DNA from: Cochleicola gelatinilyticus
Lineage (GTDB): Bacteria; Bacteroidota; Bacteroidia; Flavobacteriales; Flavobacteriaceae
NCBI RefSeq assembly: GCF_001637325.1
Contig: NZ_LRXL01000002.1
Coordinates: 1-39,715, forward strand
Length of the DNA: 39,715 nt
Reading direction: 5' to 3'
Under the pieces are notes generated by a model, which worked only from the letters and a program-made list of their open reading frames with translations, was not told where the DNA came from and did not search any database. Positions 25,701-34,989 of this stretch are shown piece after piece. Within the stretch, counting starts at the first letter, position 1; the number at the start of each line of letters is the position of its first letter. The position numbers were made by a program, and so were the translations under genes.

Positions 25701-26336
25701 TTATTCCAAAAGCATTCTAATACCTTGAGCAATAGAAATTAATACTATAGCAAGGCCAATCCATCTGTAAATGTTGTTCTTATTTTTTGGTTTCTTGTCT
25801 TCATAAGTTTTGCTTAGTTTTCCATAGAGATATAGCACAAGAACCTTTCCTGCGAATACCCCGCAAAAGAAGAATGCTAACACTATCTTCGAGCTTACTT
25901 CAGAAATATATAACAAATATTCTTGCGCCAAAGAAACCGCAATGATGTAATAGAGTAAAACGGTCGGATTAATAATCCCGAAGCTTAAACCTGTTAGAAA
26001 ATTGGCACGAACCGACTTCCCCTTGGTGTCTACTTCAAAATCTATTTGTACCAATTTCGGGAATAAAAATAACAACCCCACAATAAAGAACAATGCTAAA
26101 AATAAGATCTGAACCCAAAGATTGGTTTCAAAAAAATCTACGATCGCATTACTATACCATAACGAAAGAAATGCCAATATCGTTTCACCCAAAGAAGCCC
26201 CAATAGCTATAGGTATTGCTCGTCCTACAGATTCTTCTTTCGAGGTTTTAATAACTGCAATATTAGAGCCACCTACCGGAATGGTCCCCAACCCGCTTAT
26301 TAAAAGACCTAAGAGAAGAAAGAGAAAGAGCGTCAT
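25701..26336 (-). CDS. LysE family translocator
   Basis: This 211-residue inner-membrane protein has about six hydrophobic helices. It carries the LysE/RhtB signature near the N-terminus (GLGTIPVGGSNIAVIKTS) and the mid-protein FGIINPTVLLYYI, which holds the conserved Asn-Pro. LysE proteins export amino acids or related small solutes. It is the third gene of a probable operon with the AsmA-like gene (29 nt upstream) and the queuosine-precursor transporter. It ends 1 nt from the converging DUF2797 gene. The substrate cannot be inferred. Confidence 0.88.
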   Translation of the reverse strand: MTLFLFLLLGLLISGLGTIPVGGSNIAVIKTSKEESVGRAIPIAIGASLGETILAFLSLWYSNAIVDFFETNLWVQILFLALFFIVGLLFLFPKLVQIDFEVDTKGKSVRANFLTGLSFGIINPTVLLYYIIAVSLAQEYLLYISEVSSKIVLAFFFCGVFAGKVLVLYLYGKLSKTYEDKKPKNKNNIYRWIGLAIVLISIAQGIRMLLE

Positions 26337-26365
26337 ATTTCAAAAGTATTAAGATTTCTATGTGT

Positions 26366-28987
26366 TTAGTTTCCTGTCGTATCTTTTTTCTTCTTACCGA
26401 AAAGTCCTCCTAAAATATCTTTTACAACCTTGGTAGTTTCTTCTTTAGTAGTAGGAGTGTTTGTTTTTGTAGTATCGGCAGTATTTGTACTACCTCCAAG
26501 AATATCTTTAATAATATCTTTTCCTTTATCCTTAACCTTATCTGTTTGCCTTTCAATAAGGCGTTGTGTAAGTTCTTGTACTGCGGCCTGTGTATTGAGC
26601 GCAATTTTAGGATTATTAAAAGTTCCAGTAATTCCAACAGGAAGTTTTACCGTCGTTTCATTGGCCTCTTTTTCATCGAGCTTGGCTAATAATCCACTTA
26701 CTTCATTCCCTAAATAACGAGCTGGCACGTCAAGGGAAACATTATAATTCATGTTTTTGTCTAAACCGTGCTGTCCTGCAACATCTACTTTAATTCCTTT
26801 TACATTGAAGTCAAAGGGTTTTACTTTAATATTTCCGTTCTCGAAAGTTAATGCGGTGCTTACATCTCTCAGACTTAATTGATCGAGGTTTAAAAACTTA
26901 ATTTGCTCTCCCAATTTTGAGAGTAACGGAGTTTTTTCGGGATCCACTTCTGCGGTGAGTATCTGTGCCAATGCAGAACCTGCCAGGGAAGTAAGTTGTG
27001 GGGTAAGATCGTCATTTAATTTTCCCTGTAAATTGATCTTTGTGTTTAAATTTCCTTGTAACGCTTTTGCGATGGGAGCGAAAAAACTTAAAATTTCCAA
27101 CTTTTTAAAAGACTCATCGATATCTATTTTCTGAAGATCAAGCTCCATAGCGAACGATGGGGTTTGCTCTCGAGTAGACACATTTCCGCCAAAAGCAATA
27201 TTTCCTCCTAGAATATTTGAGGTTACATTCTGAAGGTTCGCCGTTTCGTTTGCAATGCTTGCCGTTCCTTTTACGTTGGTAAGTTCCAAATTGTCATAGA
27301 TTACTTTTTTAGCGGAAAAATCTAAGGTAGCATTTAGAAAATCGGGAATTTTAATTTGATCTTTCGCTGAGGTTATTTGTGTTGTTTCTTCGGAAGTGGT
27401 CTTCGATTCTTTACTTTCCGAAGCCATAAAATCATTTAAATTGAACGTGTTCGAAGTTACATTGAAACGTCCTTTTAAATCTTGCTTCGACATTAGGAAA
27501 GGCAGTAAATTCTGAATAGATCCCGAAGCAGCAATATCGGTTTGCCCGGTGGTGGCTTTAATTTCGTTTAAACTAATGTTATTACCCGGGCTCATAGTAA
27601 TTGCCGCTTTTGAAATAGCGATGGGGTTATTAAAAGCCGCATCAGAATAGGTAAAATCTGAAAGACTTGCGGTTCCATTGGTTTCAATATTTTGGTATTG
27701 TTCTTTTTCTACCGAATTCATATCAAACTTTGTGGTGACATCTGCCTTAAAAACTCCGCTGAGCTTCTGGTCAAGTTCTATTGGAAACACTTTTTCGATA
27801 TTAGCGAGGTTCAAAGTTCCTTTTAAAGCTAAATTCACCAACATATTTTCAGTAAGATTGCGAATGCTTCCGTTTGCATTAAATAACTCGTCGTCGATTT
27901 TAAAAGTAATCCCTCCTATGTTGAGGTAAGTATCCTTTAGTAATCCAGTTTCATTTTTAAGATCGGCATTGATCGAAATATTACGGACTGTTTTTGGAAG
28001 ATCGGGGTATTTAAAAGACGCATTGTCACTTCTAATCTTAATATCCATTTTCGGGATATAGGTGTCATCAACGATCCCTTTTAGCATCCCATCTACTGTA
28101 AAATTCCCGGTGGTAGTGACACCGTCGAGGTTTTTAGCATATACCTTCGGAATGACCGCAAGAAAGTTCTTAAAGTCAGAAGAAGGGGTTTTAAAAGTTA
28201 GATCGATTTCATTATTGCTTTCATTTACCTTTACAAAACCGTTGAAAGTAAGGGGTAGCTCATTTACTTTGGCTTCATTTTCAAGAAACGTGTATTTCTG
28301 ATTTTCAAGGTCGAGTTGAAATACTGCGTCGAGAGTTACCGAATTTTCTTTTAAGTACTCAATATCTCCGAGTCGAAACGAGACCAAGGCATTCGTTTCT
28401 GTGTCTAATTCAGATTCAGCTAATGAGAAATCTCCTGTTCCTTCGTGGTTTACATCGGTAAGTGTTAAAAATGTCTGGGTAGATTCATCTAGGTAGTTAA
28501 TGCGAGAATTTTTTAATTCGTATTTTTTTAGATCGAAACTAAATCCTGCGTTTCCTTCGGTGTCATCATTTAGTGGTGCGTCACTTTTTACAGCAATATC
28601 GTAGTTGGTTTGCCCAGTTGAATCGATGCGAATGTTTACAAAAGCTTCGTCGAGTGACAGCGCATCTATTTTAATGGGGTTGTCACCACTCTTAAATAAT
28701 TGGGTAATTCCCATGTCTAGCTTAAGTTGTTTTCCACTGGCGAGTGTGTCGCCCGCAAAAGGCGCTTTGTTGATCACGCTAAAATTTGTGATGGTTAGTG
28801 CAGCATCTGGAAAACTGCGAAACAAACTTAAGTCGAAATCTTCCCAGCTCACCGTTGCATTTACATTGTTATCGATGGTGCGTTTTACAAGTTTCTCTAA
28901 AGTTCCTTTGAAGAATAGAGGAGATAATGCCAATAAGAGGAGTACTACTCCTAAAAATATTCCAATTATTTTTAAAAACTTTTTCAT
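26366..28987 (-). CDS. AsmA family protein
   Basis: This 873-residue protein has one N-terminal membrane anchor (about 5-27) and a long beta-rich periplasmic part. The start pattern LVKRTIDNNVNATVSWEDFDLSLFRSFPDAALTI and the C-terminal AsmA-like block (NTKINLQGKLNDDLTPQLTSLAGSALAQILT) identify the family. AsmA-like proteins are repeating-beta-groove proteins thought to move phospholipids between membranes. The last 80 residues are Lys/Thr-rich (DKVKDKGKD, TNTADTTKTN) and include a DILGG motif seen twice. It lies between the QPTR and LysE genes with gaps of 26 and 29 nt. Its role in outer-membrane lipid supply is inferred from the family. Confidence 0.9.
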   Translation of the reverse strand: MKKFLKIIGIFLGVVLLLLALSPLFFKGTLEKLVKRTIDNNVNATVSWEDFDLSLFRSFPDAALTITNFSVINKAPFAGDTLASGKQLKLDMGITQLFKSGDNPIKIDALSLDEAFVNIRIDSTGQTNYDIAVKSDAPLNDDTEGNAGFSFDLKKYELKNSRINYLDESTQTFLTLTDVNHEGTGDFSLAESELDTETNALVSFRLGDIEYLKENSVTLDAVFQLDLENQKYTFLENEAKVNELPLTFNGFVKVNESNNEIDLTFKTPSSDFKNFLAVIPKVYAKNLDGVTTTGNFTVDGMLKGIVDDTYIPKMDIKIRSDNASFKYPDLPKTVRNISINADLKNETGLLKDTYLNIGGITFKIDDELFNANGSIRNLTENMLVNLALKGTLNLANIEKVFPIELDQKLSGVFKADVTTKFDMNSVEKEQYQNIETNGTASLSDFTYSDAAFNNPIAISKAAITMSPGNNISLNEIKATTGQTDIAASGSIQNLLPFLMSKQDLKGRFNVTSNTFNLNDFMASESKESKTTSEETTQITSAKDQIKIPDFLNATLDFSAKKVIYDNLELTNVKGTASIANETANLQNVTSNILGGNIAFGGNVSTREQTPSFAMELDLQKIDIDESFKKLEILSFFAPIAKALQGNLNTKINLQGKLNDDLTPQLTSLAGSALAQILTAEVDPEKTPLLSKLGEQIKFLNLDQLSLRDVSTALTFENGNIKVKPFDFNVKGIKVDVAGQHGLDKNMNYNVSLDVPARYLGNEVSGLLAKLDEKEANETTVKLPVGITGTFNNPKIALNTQAAVQELTQRLIERQTDKVKDKGKDIIKDILGGSTNTADTTKTNTPTTKEETTKVVKDILGGLFGKKKKDTTGN

Positions 28988-29013
28988 GACTGTTATTTAA
29001 AAACTTTTATTTT

Positions 29014-29718
29014 TTATTCATTAATTAGAGTGATTTCTTCACCCATTTTTAAATTAAAACGTTTTCTAAATGCATATACTCCTGCATAGAGAAAAGGGGT
29101 GTCTAATAGTGCGACCAATACTTTAAAAAGAAAGCCACTAAGGAGCAAAGCACCAAACAACTCCCATTCAATTTTTCCGAAACTACAAAGCAAAAATAGT
29201 ACCGTAAACGTATCTATAAATTGCGAAAAAAAGGTTGAGAAATTATTCCGAAGCCATAAATGTTTTCCTTTAGTAAGGCCTTTCCAGAAATGAAAGATCT
29301 GAATGTCTATATACTGTGCGAATAAATACGCTAGCATCGAAGCAACTACGGCAAGTGCAGTAGCTCCAAACACTTTATTAAATAAGGTATCGTCCACTGG
29401 GCTCCAAACAGTTGCTGGTACTGCATCGGAAACATAAATTATTAACAGCGAAAAAAATGAGGCAAAAATTCCGGCTGTTACTACTTCGTTCGCTTTCTTT
29501 TTTCCGTAAAGCTCACTAATAAGATCTGTAATAAGAAATGTAATGGGATAAGGTAGAATCCCTACCGAGATCTCAAATGTGTAAATTCCGAAAAAATCCC
29601 AGTAAAAAAACTTCTGGAAAATTAAATTTGAAACTACCAGCGAAGCTATGAATAAAGCACCTAAAATGAGATAGATGCGTTGTGCGGCTAACCTGTCTTT
29701 AAGCGAAAGTTGCGTCAT
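29014..29718 (-). CDS. Queuosine precursor transporter (QPTR/YhhQ, VUT family)
   Basis: This 234-residue inner-membrane protein has about six helices and the COG1738 signatures: LGALFIASLVVSNLIFQK, then PITFLITDLISELYGKKKANEVV, and RNNFSTFFSQFIDT. Family members import preQ0/preQ1-type 7-deazaguanine precursors for queuosine in tRNA. I see no preQ1 riboswitch, since only 14 nt separate its ATG from the divergent folK ATG. It leads a probable operon with the AsmA-like and LysE genes. The start ATG 29718 is supported by a good -7 box 19 nt upstream. Confidence 0.9.
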   Translation of the reverse strand: MTQLSLKDRLAAQRIYLILGALFIASLVVSNLIFQKFFYWDFFGIYTFEISVGILPYPITFLITDLISELYGKKKANEVVTAGIFASFFSLLIIYVSDAVPATVWSPVDDTLFNKVFGATALAVVASMLAYLFAQYIDIQIFHFWKGLTKGKHLWLRNNFSTFFSQFIDTFTVLFLLCSFGKIEWELFGALLLSGFLFKVLVALLDTPFLYAGVYAFRKRFNLKMGEEITLINE

Positions 29719-29732
29719 TCATTAGTCGATTG

Positions 29733-30920
29733 ATGGCAAAGATAATTGTCAGTGTTTTTCTTTTCCTTAATTTCGTCATAAAATCAGTCCACATTAAACC
29801 AATACAACACATATATCTTTCGCTAGGCAGCAATCAAGGAAACAAATTCGAATACCTTCAAACTGCTGTAAATGCTATTTTTAGACAAATTGGTAGTATA
29901 CAAAAAATTTCTTCTGTTTACGAAACTCCGGCTATGGGTTTTAATGGAGACGATTTTTTAAATTGTGCGGTAGAAGTACATAGCACGTTATCTCCATCTA
30001 AAGTATTGCAAGAAATACATAAAATCGAAAAGAAGTTAGATAGAGTACGAAATGCTTCGGAAGGATATGCATCTCGTACGATCGACATCGATATTATTTT
30101 TGTGGATGCGCTTGTAAAAGATTCAAAAGCATTAACAATTCCACACCCAGAAATGCATCATCGTCGTTTTGTTTTACAGCCTATAGCAGAATTAAGTGCA
30201 GACTTTGAGCATCCTATTTTAAAAAAGAACATGGTGCGTTTGTTAGCTGAAACTGATGATAAAAGTACTGTTGTAAAACAATCTAAATGGCTTCGGAATC
30301 CAGGAAAATATTACGATTTTTCGAAGTTGAATTATATCGCTATTGAAGGAAATATTGGTGCCGGAAAAACAAGTCTTGCCACACAACTTGCGACCGATTT
30401 TAACGCAAAACTAATTCTTGAACGTTTTAAAGACAATCCATTTCTGCCTAAATTCTATGAAGAACCTGGTCGGTATGCATTTCCTTTAGAGATGTCTTTT
30501 TTGGCAGACCGGTATCAGCAATTATTAGACGATATAAAACAATTCGATTTGTTTAACGATTGTGTGATCGCCGATTATGACGCGTACAAATCATTAATAT
30601 TTGCTAAAGTAACCCTGCAGGATGAAGAGTTTAATTTATATAAAAAACTCTTTCACTTAATGCATAAAGAATTGCCTAAGCCCGATGTATATGTATATCT
30701 CTATCAGAATACCGAGCGGTTATTGGAAAATATAAAAAAGAGGGGGAGAGGATACGAAAAAAGTATTCAAGCTTCGTATTTGCAAAAGATCAACGAGGGG
30801 TATTTAGAATTCATTAAAGGTCAACATAACGATACCATTAAAATTATAGATATTTCTGAAATGGATTTTGTTAAGAACCGAAGCGACTACCTTTCCATAT
30901 TAGATGAGATTCTTACTTAG
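29733..30920 (+). CDS. folK: Fusion of HPPK (FolK) with deoxynucleoside kinase
   Basis: Read from ATG 29733 the product has 395 residues. Residues of about 26-160 are HPPK, which pyrophosphorylates 6-hydroxymethyl-dihydropterin in folate synthesis: LSLGSNQGN, VYETPAMG, FLNCAVEV, SRTIDIDI and PHPEMHHRRFVLQP. From about 200 follows a deoxynucleoside kinase domain with P-loop EGNIGAGKTS, SFLADRYQQL, and the LID Arg-rich KKRGRGYEK. This fusion occurs in many Bacteroidota. The first 20 residues (MAKIIVSVFLFLNFVIKS) are not part of HPPK, and no ATG/GTG/TTG exists between 29736 and the HPPK core, so the true start may be a non-standard codon (ATT 29793). See the finding. Confidence 0.92.
   Translation: MAKIIVSVFLFLNFVIKSVHIKPIQHIYLSLGSNQGNKFEYLQTAVNAIFRQIGSIQKISSVYETPAMGFNGDDFLNCAVEVHSTLSPSKVLQEIHKIEKKLDRVRNASEGYASRTIDIDIIFVDALVKDSKALTIPHPEMHHRRFVLQPIAELSADFEHPILKKNMVRLLAETDDKSTVVKQSKWLRNPGKYYDFSKLNYIAIEGNIGAGKTSLATQLATDFNAKLILERFKDNPFLPKFYEEPGRYAFPLEMSFLADRYQQLLDDIKQFDLFNDCVIADYDAYKSLIFAKVTLQDEEFNLYKKLFHLMHKELPKPDVYVYLYQNTERLLENIKKRGRGYEKSIQASYLQKINEGYLEFIKGQHNDTIKIIDISEMDFVKNRSDYLSILDEILT
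29737..29744 (-). promoter_or_regulatory. Putative -7 box for the QPTR-asmA-lysE operon
   Basis: Minus strand reads TATCTTTG, an exact TAnnTTTG, 18 nt upstream of the QPTR ATG. It lies inside the 5' end of the folK frame. Confidence 0.5.
29746..29775 (+). promoter_or_regulatory. Putative promoter for folK-dNK
   Basis: TTG (29746-29748), then 19 nt, then TAATTTCG (29768-29775), one mismatch from TAnnTTTG. Transcription would start near 29782, after the only ATG of the annotated frame. Confidence 0.4.
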
Positions 30921-30922
30921 AG

Positions 30923-30941
30923 TCCCTAAACATAATAGGGA
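30923..30941. terminator. Weak hairpin between convergent genes
   Basis: Arms TCCCTA and TAGGGA with a 7-nt loop, and a T-run only 16 nt later. It may serve folK-dNK, but the stem is short. Confidence 0.3.
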
Positions 30942-30969
30942 GTGATCTTGAAAATTTTTTGAGAACTAG

Positions 30970-31506
30970 CTAAGACGTTAATTTGCAAAAGAGATCCCAC
31001 ACAACTACTCCCGTGCTAACAGAAATATTGAGAGAGTGTTTGGTACCGTATTGCGGAATTTCAATTACGGCATCACTTTCAGAGACTACTTCTTGCTGCA
31101 CACCTTTTACTTCGTTTCCGAAAACCACTGCATACACCAATTCTTTTTGCGTTGAAAAATCATTTAAAGATACCGCCAATTCGGCTTGTTCTATAGAAGC
31201 TACAAAAACTCCTTGTTGTTGTAACTTGTGAACCACCTCTAAAGTATTTTCGGCATACTCCCATTCCACACTGTCGGTAGCGCCCAAAGCTGTTTTTTGA
31301 ATATCTTTATGTGGCGGTTGGGCGGTAATTCCGCAGAGATATATTTTCTGAATTAAAAAAGCATCTGCGGTTCGAAATACAGATCCAATATTGTTGAGAC
31401 TTCTAATATTATCGAGAATGATAATAAGCGGTGTTTTTTCTGAAGCTTTAAACGTTTCGGGATCGATTCGTTCTAGCTCGCGATTTTTAAGTTTTCTGTA
31501 TTTCAT
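30970..31506 (-). CDS. SpoU/TrmH family RNA 2'-O-methyltransferase
   Basis: From ATG 31506 the protein has 178 residues; a TTG six codons upstream is less likely. The SPOUT motifs are all present: motif 1 LDNIRSLNNIGSVFRTADAF (with the catalytic Arg and Asn), motif 2 VVFGNEVKGV, and motif 3 IPQYGTKHSLNISVSTGVV, which forms the SAM-binding knot. It is a short, single-domain form like TrmL/TrmH, without an N-terminal RNA-binding domain. The target (tRNA or rRNA) cannot be told from sequence. It converges on folK-dNK and is divergent from mutS. Confidence 0.92.
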   Translation of the reverse strand: MKYRKLKNRELERIDPETFKASEKTPLIIILDNIRSLNNIGSVFRTADAFLIQKIYLCGITAQPPHKDIQKTALGATDSVEWEYAENTLEVVHKLQQQGVFVASIEQAELAVSLNDFSTQKELVYAVVFGNEVKGVQQEVVSESDAVIEIPQYGTKHSLNISVSTGVVVWDLFCKLTS

Positions 31507-31521
31507 AAATTCATTAAAAAG

Positions 31522-31551
31522 CAAAGATACCCATTTGAAAAAATTTTGAAA
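31522..31551 (-). promoter_or_regulatory. Promoter for the SpoU methylase gene
   Basis: On the minus strand TTTC (31551-31548), 18 nt, TATCTTTG (31529-31522). The -7 box is exact; the -33 has one mismatch. The start codon is 15 nt downstream. Confidence 0.5.
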
Positions 31552-31888
31552 TTAGAATCACCAGCTTTAATTTTTTGTAATAGAGTAATTGTATTATAAA
31601 TTAAAATTCCATTCTTAAAACATATAATAGATAATCATATTACTTTTAAAAAAAAGCATCAATTTTATTTATTAAAAAAAGCCTCTATAGATTCGATATC
31701 CTAAAACATTTTATTTTTTGTAAGTAAATACCTCTATGTTTCATTGAAGGGCTCTTAAATGGTCTTATTTTGAATATTTTTAGTTGTACACTAAAATCTT
31801 TGTGAAAAACTTTCTATAACTCTTTGGAGCCGAATTTTCGATACCAAAAGCGAATTTCTATTTTAGCAGAACAAAATTTTATGATGCA
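31552..31888. other. AT-rich intergenic region before mutS
   Basis: About 340 nt between the divergent SpoU and mutS genes. It is very rich in A and T with several A- and T-runs. I see no open frame, tRNA, riboswitch fold or clear -7 box for mutS; TATTTTAG near 31858 is a weak candidate. Confidence 0.5.
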
Positions 31889-34525
31889 ATGGCAAAGAAA
31901 GTCACCCCTTTAATGAAGCAATATAATACCATCAAGGCAAAATACCCTGATGCGCTATTGCTGTTTCGTGTGGGGGATTTTTACGAAACTTTTGGGGATG
32001 ATGCAGTTCGTGCTGCCAGAATATTAAATATCACTTTAACCGCTCGTAATAATGGAGGTGATAATATCGAACTGGCTGGTTTTCCGCACCATTCGTTACA
32101 TACTTATTTGCCTAAATTAGTGATGGCGGGCTGTCGTGTTGCGATCTGTGATCAGTTGGAAGATCCTAAATTAACCAAGAGTATTGTAAAGCGTGGCGTT
32201 ACCGAACTAGTTACGCCTGGAGTTGCGTTAAGCGACGATATCCTTCAGTCGAAATCTAATAATTTTTTAGCTGCTATCCATTTTCATGCTACCAAAAGAG
32301 CTTCAGAAGTTCAGCAAATTGGGGTTGCTTTTTTAGATATATCAACCGGAGAGTATTTGCTTTCCGAAGGGAGTGCAGAGTATGTAGATAAATTACTTCA
32401 AAATTTTACTCCTTCCGAAGTGCTGTTCAGTAAACAAAAAAGAGGATTATTTTCAGAAACATTTGGAGACGATTTTCATGTATTTCATTTAGAAGATTGG
32501 GTGTTTCAAACCGATTATGCTACCGAAACGCTTCAAAAACATTTCGATGTTAAGAATTTAAAAGGATTTGGAATTGCTCATTTAGAATCGGGTATCATCG
32601 CTGCTGGAGCGGCACTTCATTACTTGGGTGAAACGCAGCACAAGAAATTAAAACACATCACTAAAATCTCTCGAATTGCTGAAGATGAATATGTGTGGAT
32701 GGACCGATTTACCATTCGAAATTTGGAGTTATACCATTCGAACAATCAGAATGCAGTTACCTTATTAGATGTGATCGATAAAACGATATCTCCCATGGGA
32801 GGACGGTTGTTAAAACGATGGATGGCGCTGCCGTTGAAAAATACAGAGAAAATTACCCGACGTCATGAAGTGGTAAGTTATTTACTGGATCATCCTAAAG
32901 TGTTAGCATTCATGCAGCAACAAATGAAAGGAATTGGTGATTTAGAACGTTTAATTTCGAAGGTTGCTACTGGAAAAATCAATCCGCGTGAAGTCGTGCA
33001 ATTACTTCATTCTTTAGAGGCGATTGTTCCCATAAAAAAGGAGGCTTTAAAAGCTTCAAACGAATCGGTTCAAGGAATTGGCGAGCAATTATTAGGGTGT
33101 GAATTACTTCGGAATAAAATAAAAGAAACACTAGATGAAGAAGCTCCAGTAAATATTTTAAAAGGGAATGCAATTTCTGAAGGATTTCATGAACCCTTAG
33201 ACGAATTGCGCTCTATAGCGACAGGGGGAAAAGAATATCTAAACGCAATGTTGGCTCGCGAAACCGAAAGAACCGGAATTACATCCCTTAAAATCGCATC
33301 AAATAATGTGTTCGGGTATTATATAGAAGTCCGTAATACACATAAAGACAAGGTGCCACCCGAATGGATTCGTAAGCAAACTCTTGTAAGTGCAGAGCGA
33401 TATATAACCGAAGAATTAAAGGAGTACGAAACGAAGATATTGGGTGCTGAAGAAAAGATTACTGCGTTAGAGCAGGAACTTTTTTCAAAACTGGTAACGT
33501 GGATGCTGCAATTTATAGGTTCGGTGCAGCAAAATGCCGCATTAATTGCCGAATTAGATTGTCTGTGTTCTTTTGCAGTACATGCAAAAAATGCTAACTA
33601 TACCAGACCGCTAATAGACGATTCGTTCGATTTGGATATTAAAGAAGGCCGTCATCCGGTGATCGAACAGCAATTACCGCCAGATAATCCTTTTATAGCG
33701 AATGATGTGTTTTTAGACAGGGATACTCAGCAAATAATTATGATTACAGGTCCTAATATGAGTGGTAAGTCGGCCATTTTACGTCAAACAGCGCTTATCG
33801 TTTTACTAGCACAAATGGGGAGTTTTGTACCTGCTAAAGCCGTTCGATTGGGTTATGTAGACAAAATCTTTACTAGGGTAGGGGCTAGTGATAATATTTC
33901 TATGGGAGAATCTACTTTTATGGTAGAGATGAATGAAACGGCAAGCATTCTAAATAATATTTCAGATCGATCCTTGGTATTGTTAGATGAAATAGGTCGT
34001 GGAACAAGCACCTACGATGGAATTTCTATAGCTTGGGCAATTAGTGAATATTTGCATGAACACCCGTCACATGCTAAAACTTTATTCGCAACACATTATC
34101 ATGAAATTAATGAAATGACAGAAACGTTCGACCGAATTAAAAATTACAATGTTTCTGTAAAAGAGTTAAAAGATAACGTTTTGTTTCTTCGGAAACTGGT
34201 TCCCGGAGGTTCACATCATAGCTTCGGAATTCATGTTGCAAAGATGGCAGGGATGCCTCAGGCTGTTTTGCACAGAGCAAATAAAATATTGAAGCGCTTA
34301 GAAAAATCGCATTCTTCTGAAGAATTAACAGAAGAAATGAAGGCGATTTCTAAAGAAGAATTGCAGTTAAGTTTCTTTAAATTAGACGACCCTTTATTAG
34401 AGTCATTACGAGATGAAATCGTTGAAATAGATATAGATACACTTACTCCTGTTGAAGCTTTAATGAAGTTAAATGAGATAAAACGAATGTTACAACGGAA
34501 TGCCTCTGTTAAAATGAAAAAATAA
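31889..34525 (+). CDS. mutS: DNA mismatch repair protein MutS
   Basis: MutS recognises mismatches and small loops in DNA. This 878-residue protein has the mismatch-contact motif FYE (Phe31-x-Glu33, in [11 protein letters not shown]), connector and lever domains, the clamp ([20 protein letters not shown]), Walker [10 protein letters not shown], the QMGSFVPA segment, Walker [17 protein letters not shown] and the [10 protein letters not shown] switch. It is MutS1, not the Smr-containing MutS2. ATG 31889 puts the family's [25 protein letters not shown] at the start; an upstream ATG pair (31881, 31884) is out of frame. A tRNA pair follows downstream under its own promoter. Confidence 0.97.
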   Translation: MAKKVTPLMKQYNTIKAKYPDALLLFRVGDFYETFGDDAVRAARILNITLTARNNGGDNIELAGFPHHSLHTYLPKLVMAGCRVAICDQLEDPKLTKSIVKRGVTELVTPGVALSDDILQSKSNNFLAAIHFHATKRASEVQQIGVAFLDISTGEYLLSEGSAEYVDKLLQNFTPSEVLFSKQKRGLFSETFGDDFHVFHLEDWVFQTDYATETLQKHFDVKNLKGFGIAHLESGIIAAGAALHYLGETQHKKLKHITKISRIAEDEYVWMDRFTIRNLELYHSNNQNAVTLLDVIDKTISPMGGRLLKRWMALPLKNTEKITRRHEVVSYLLDHPKVLAFMQQQMKGIGDLERLISKVATGKINPREVVQLLHSLEAIVPIKKEALKASNESVQGIGEQLLGCELLRNKIKETLDEEAPVNILKGNAISEGFHEPLDELRSIATGGKEYLNAMLARETERTGITSLKIASNNVFGYYIEVRNTHKDKVPPEWIRKQTLVSAERYITEELKEYETKILGAEEKITALEQELFSKLVTWMLQFIGSVQQNAALIAELDCLCSFAVHAKNANYTRPLIDDSFDLDIKEGRHPVIEQQLPPDNPFIANDVFLDRDTQQIIMITGPNMSGKSAILRQTALIVLLAQMGSFVPAKAVRLGYVDKIFTRVGASDNISMGESTFMVEMNETASILNNISDRSLVLLDEIGRGTSTYDGISIAWAISEYLHEHPSHAKTLFATHYHEINEMTETFDRIKNYNVSVKELKDNVLFLRKLVPGGSHHSFGIHVAKMAGMPQAVLHRANKILKRLEKSHSSEELTEEMKAISKEELQLSFFKLDDPLLESLRDEIVEIDIDTLTPVEALMKLNEIKRMLQRNASVKMKK

Positions 34526-34540
34526 TTTTTCGAAAATAGC

Positions 34541-34570
34541 TTTGTCGTTGCGGTAAAAGTTTTAAATTTG
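34541..34570 (+). promoter_or_regulatory. Promoter for the tRNA-Gly/tRNA-Leu pair
   Basis: TTTG (34541-34544), 18 nt, TAAATTTG (34563-34570): a near-ideal Bacteroidota promoter. Transcription would start near 34577, about 30 nt before tRNA-Gly. Confidence 0.75.
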
Positions 34571-34606
34571 CAACCGCTTAGTTATAGAAGCGATGTTCAT
34601 TTAATT

Positions 34607-34679
34607 GCGAAAATAGCTCAGTTGGTAGAGCGCCACCTTGCCAAGGTGGAGGTCGCGGGTTCGAATCCCGTTTTTCGCT
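34607..34679 (+). tRNA. tRNA-Gly (GCC)
   Basis: A 73-nt cloverleaf: acceptor GCGAAAA/TTTTCGC, D-arm GCTC/GAGC, anticodon stem CCACC/GGTGG with loop TTGCCAA (anticodon GCC at 34640-34642), T-arm GCGGG-TTCGAAT-CCCGT. CCA is not encoded. Confidence 0.96.
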
Positions 34680-34737
34680 CGAAGTCTTTCATTCTGAATG
34701 ATAGATTTGAAAGTGACTAGAAAAAAAACATACCAAT

Positions 34738-34823
34738 GCTGAAGTGGTGGAATTGGTAGACACGCTGGACTTAAAATCCAGTGGGCAGAAATGCCCGTAC
34801 GGGTTCAAGTCCCGTCTTCAGTA
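34738..34823 (+). tRNA. tRNA-Leu (UAA)
   Basis: An 86-nt class II tRNA with a long variable arm (GGGCAGAAATGCCC). Acceptor GCTGAAG/CTTCAGT, anticodon loop CTTAAAA (anticodon TAA), T-arm ACGGG-TTCAAGT-CCCGT. CCA is not encoded. It lies 58 nt after tRNA-Gly. Confidence 0.96.
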
Positions 34824-34824
34824 C

Positions 34825-34858
34825 AAAAAGCTCTGTCTTATTAGATGGGGCTTTTTTT
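34825..34858 (+). terminator. Intrinsic terminator after tRNA-Leu
   Basis: AAAAGCTC pairs with GGGCTTTT (one G-U pair) around a loop of about 13 nt, followed by a T-run. It directly follows the tRNA 3' end. Confidence 0.65.
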
Positions 34859-34989
34859 ATACGTAAAAATTATGAAAGATGTTAGTAGTAAAAAAGTCTA
34901 GCGTCTTATATATAAGAGGGATGCCTTGTATTAAATGTTAAATTTTTGACACACTTATAAAACTCTAGTATTTATTTGAAGGGTGGATT

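Noticed and set aside
29600-29732. preQ1 riboswitch upstream of the queuosine-precursor transporter
   Set aside because: Too little space between the divergent starts, and no fold or motif visible.
34738-34823. G1-U72 pair at the top of the tRNA-Leu acceptor stem
   Set aside because: A G-U first pair is normal in bacterial tRNA-Leu.
34738-34989. tRNA-Leu 3' end as an integration site
   Set aside because: No integrase and no direct repeat of the tRNA 3' end downstream; the neighbouring genes look native.
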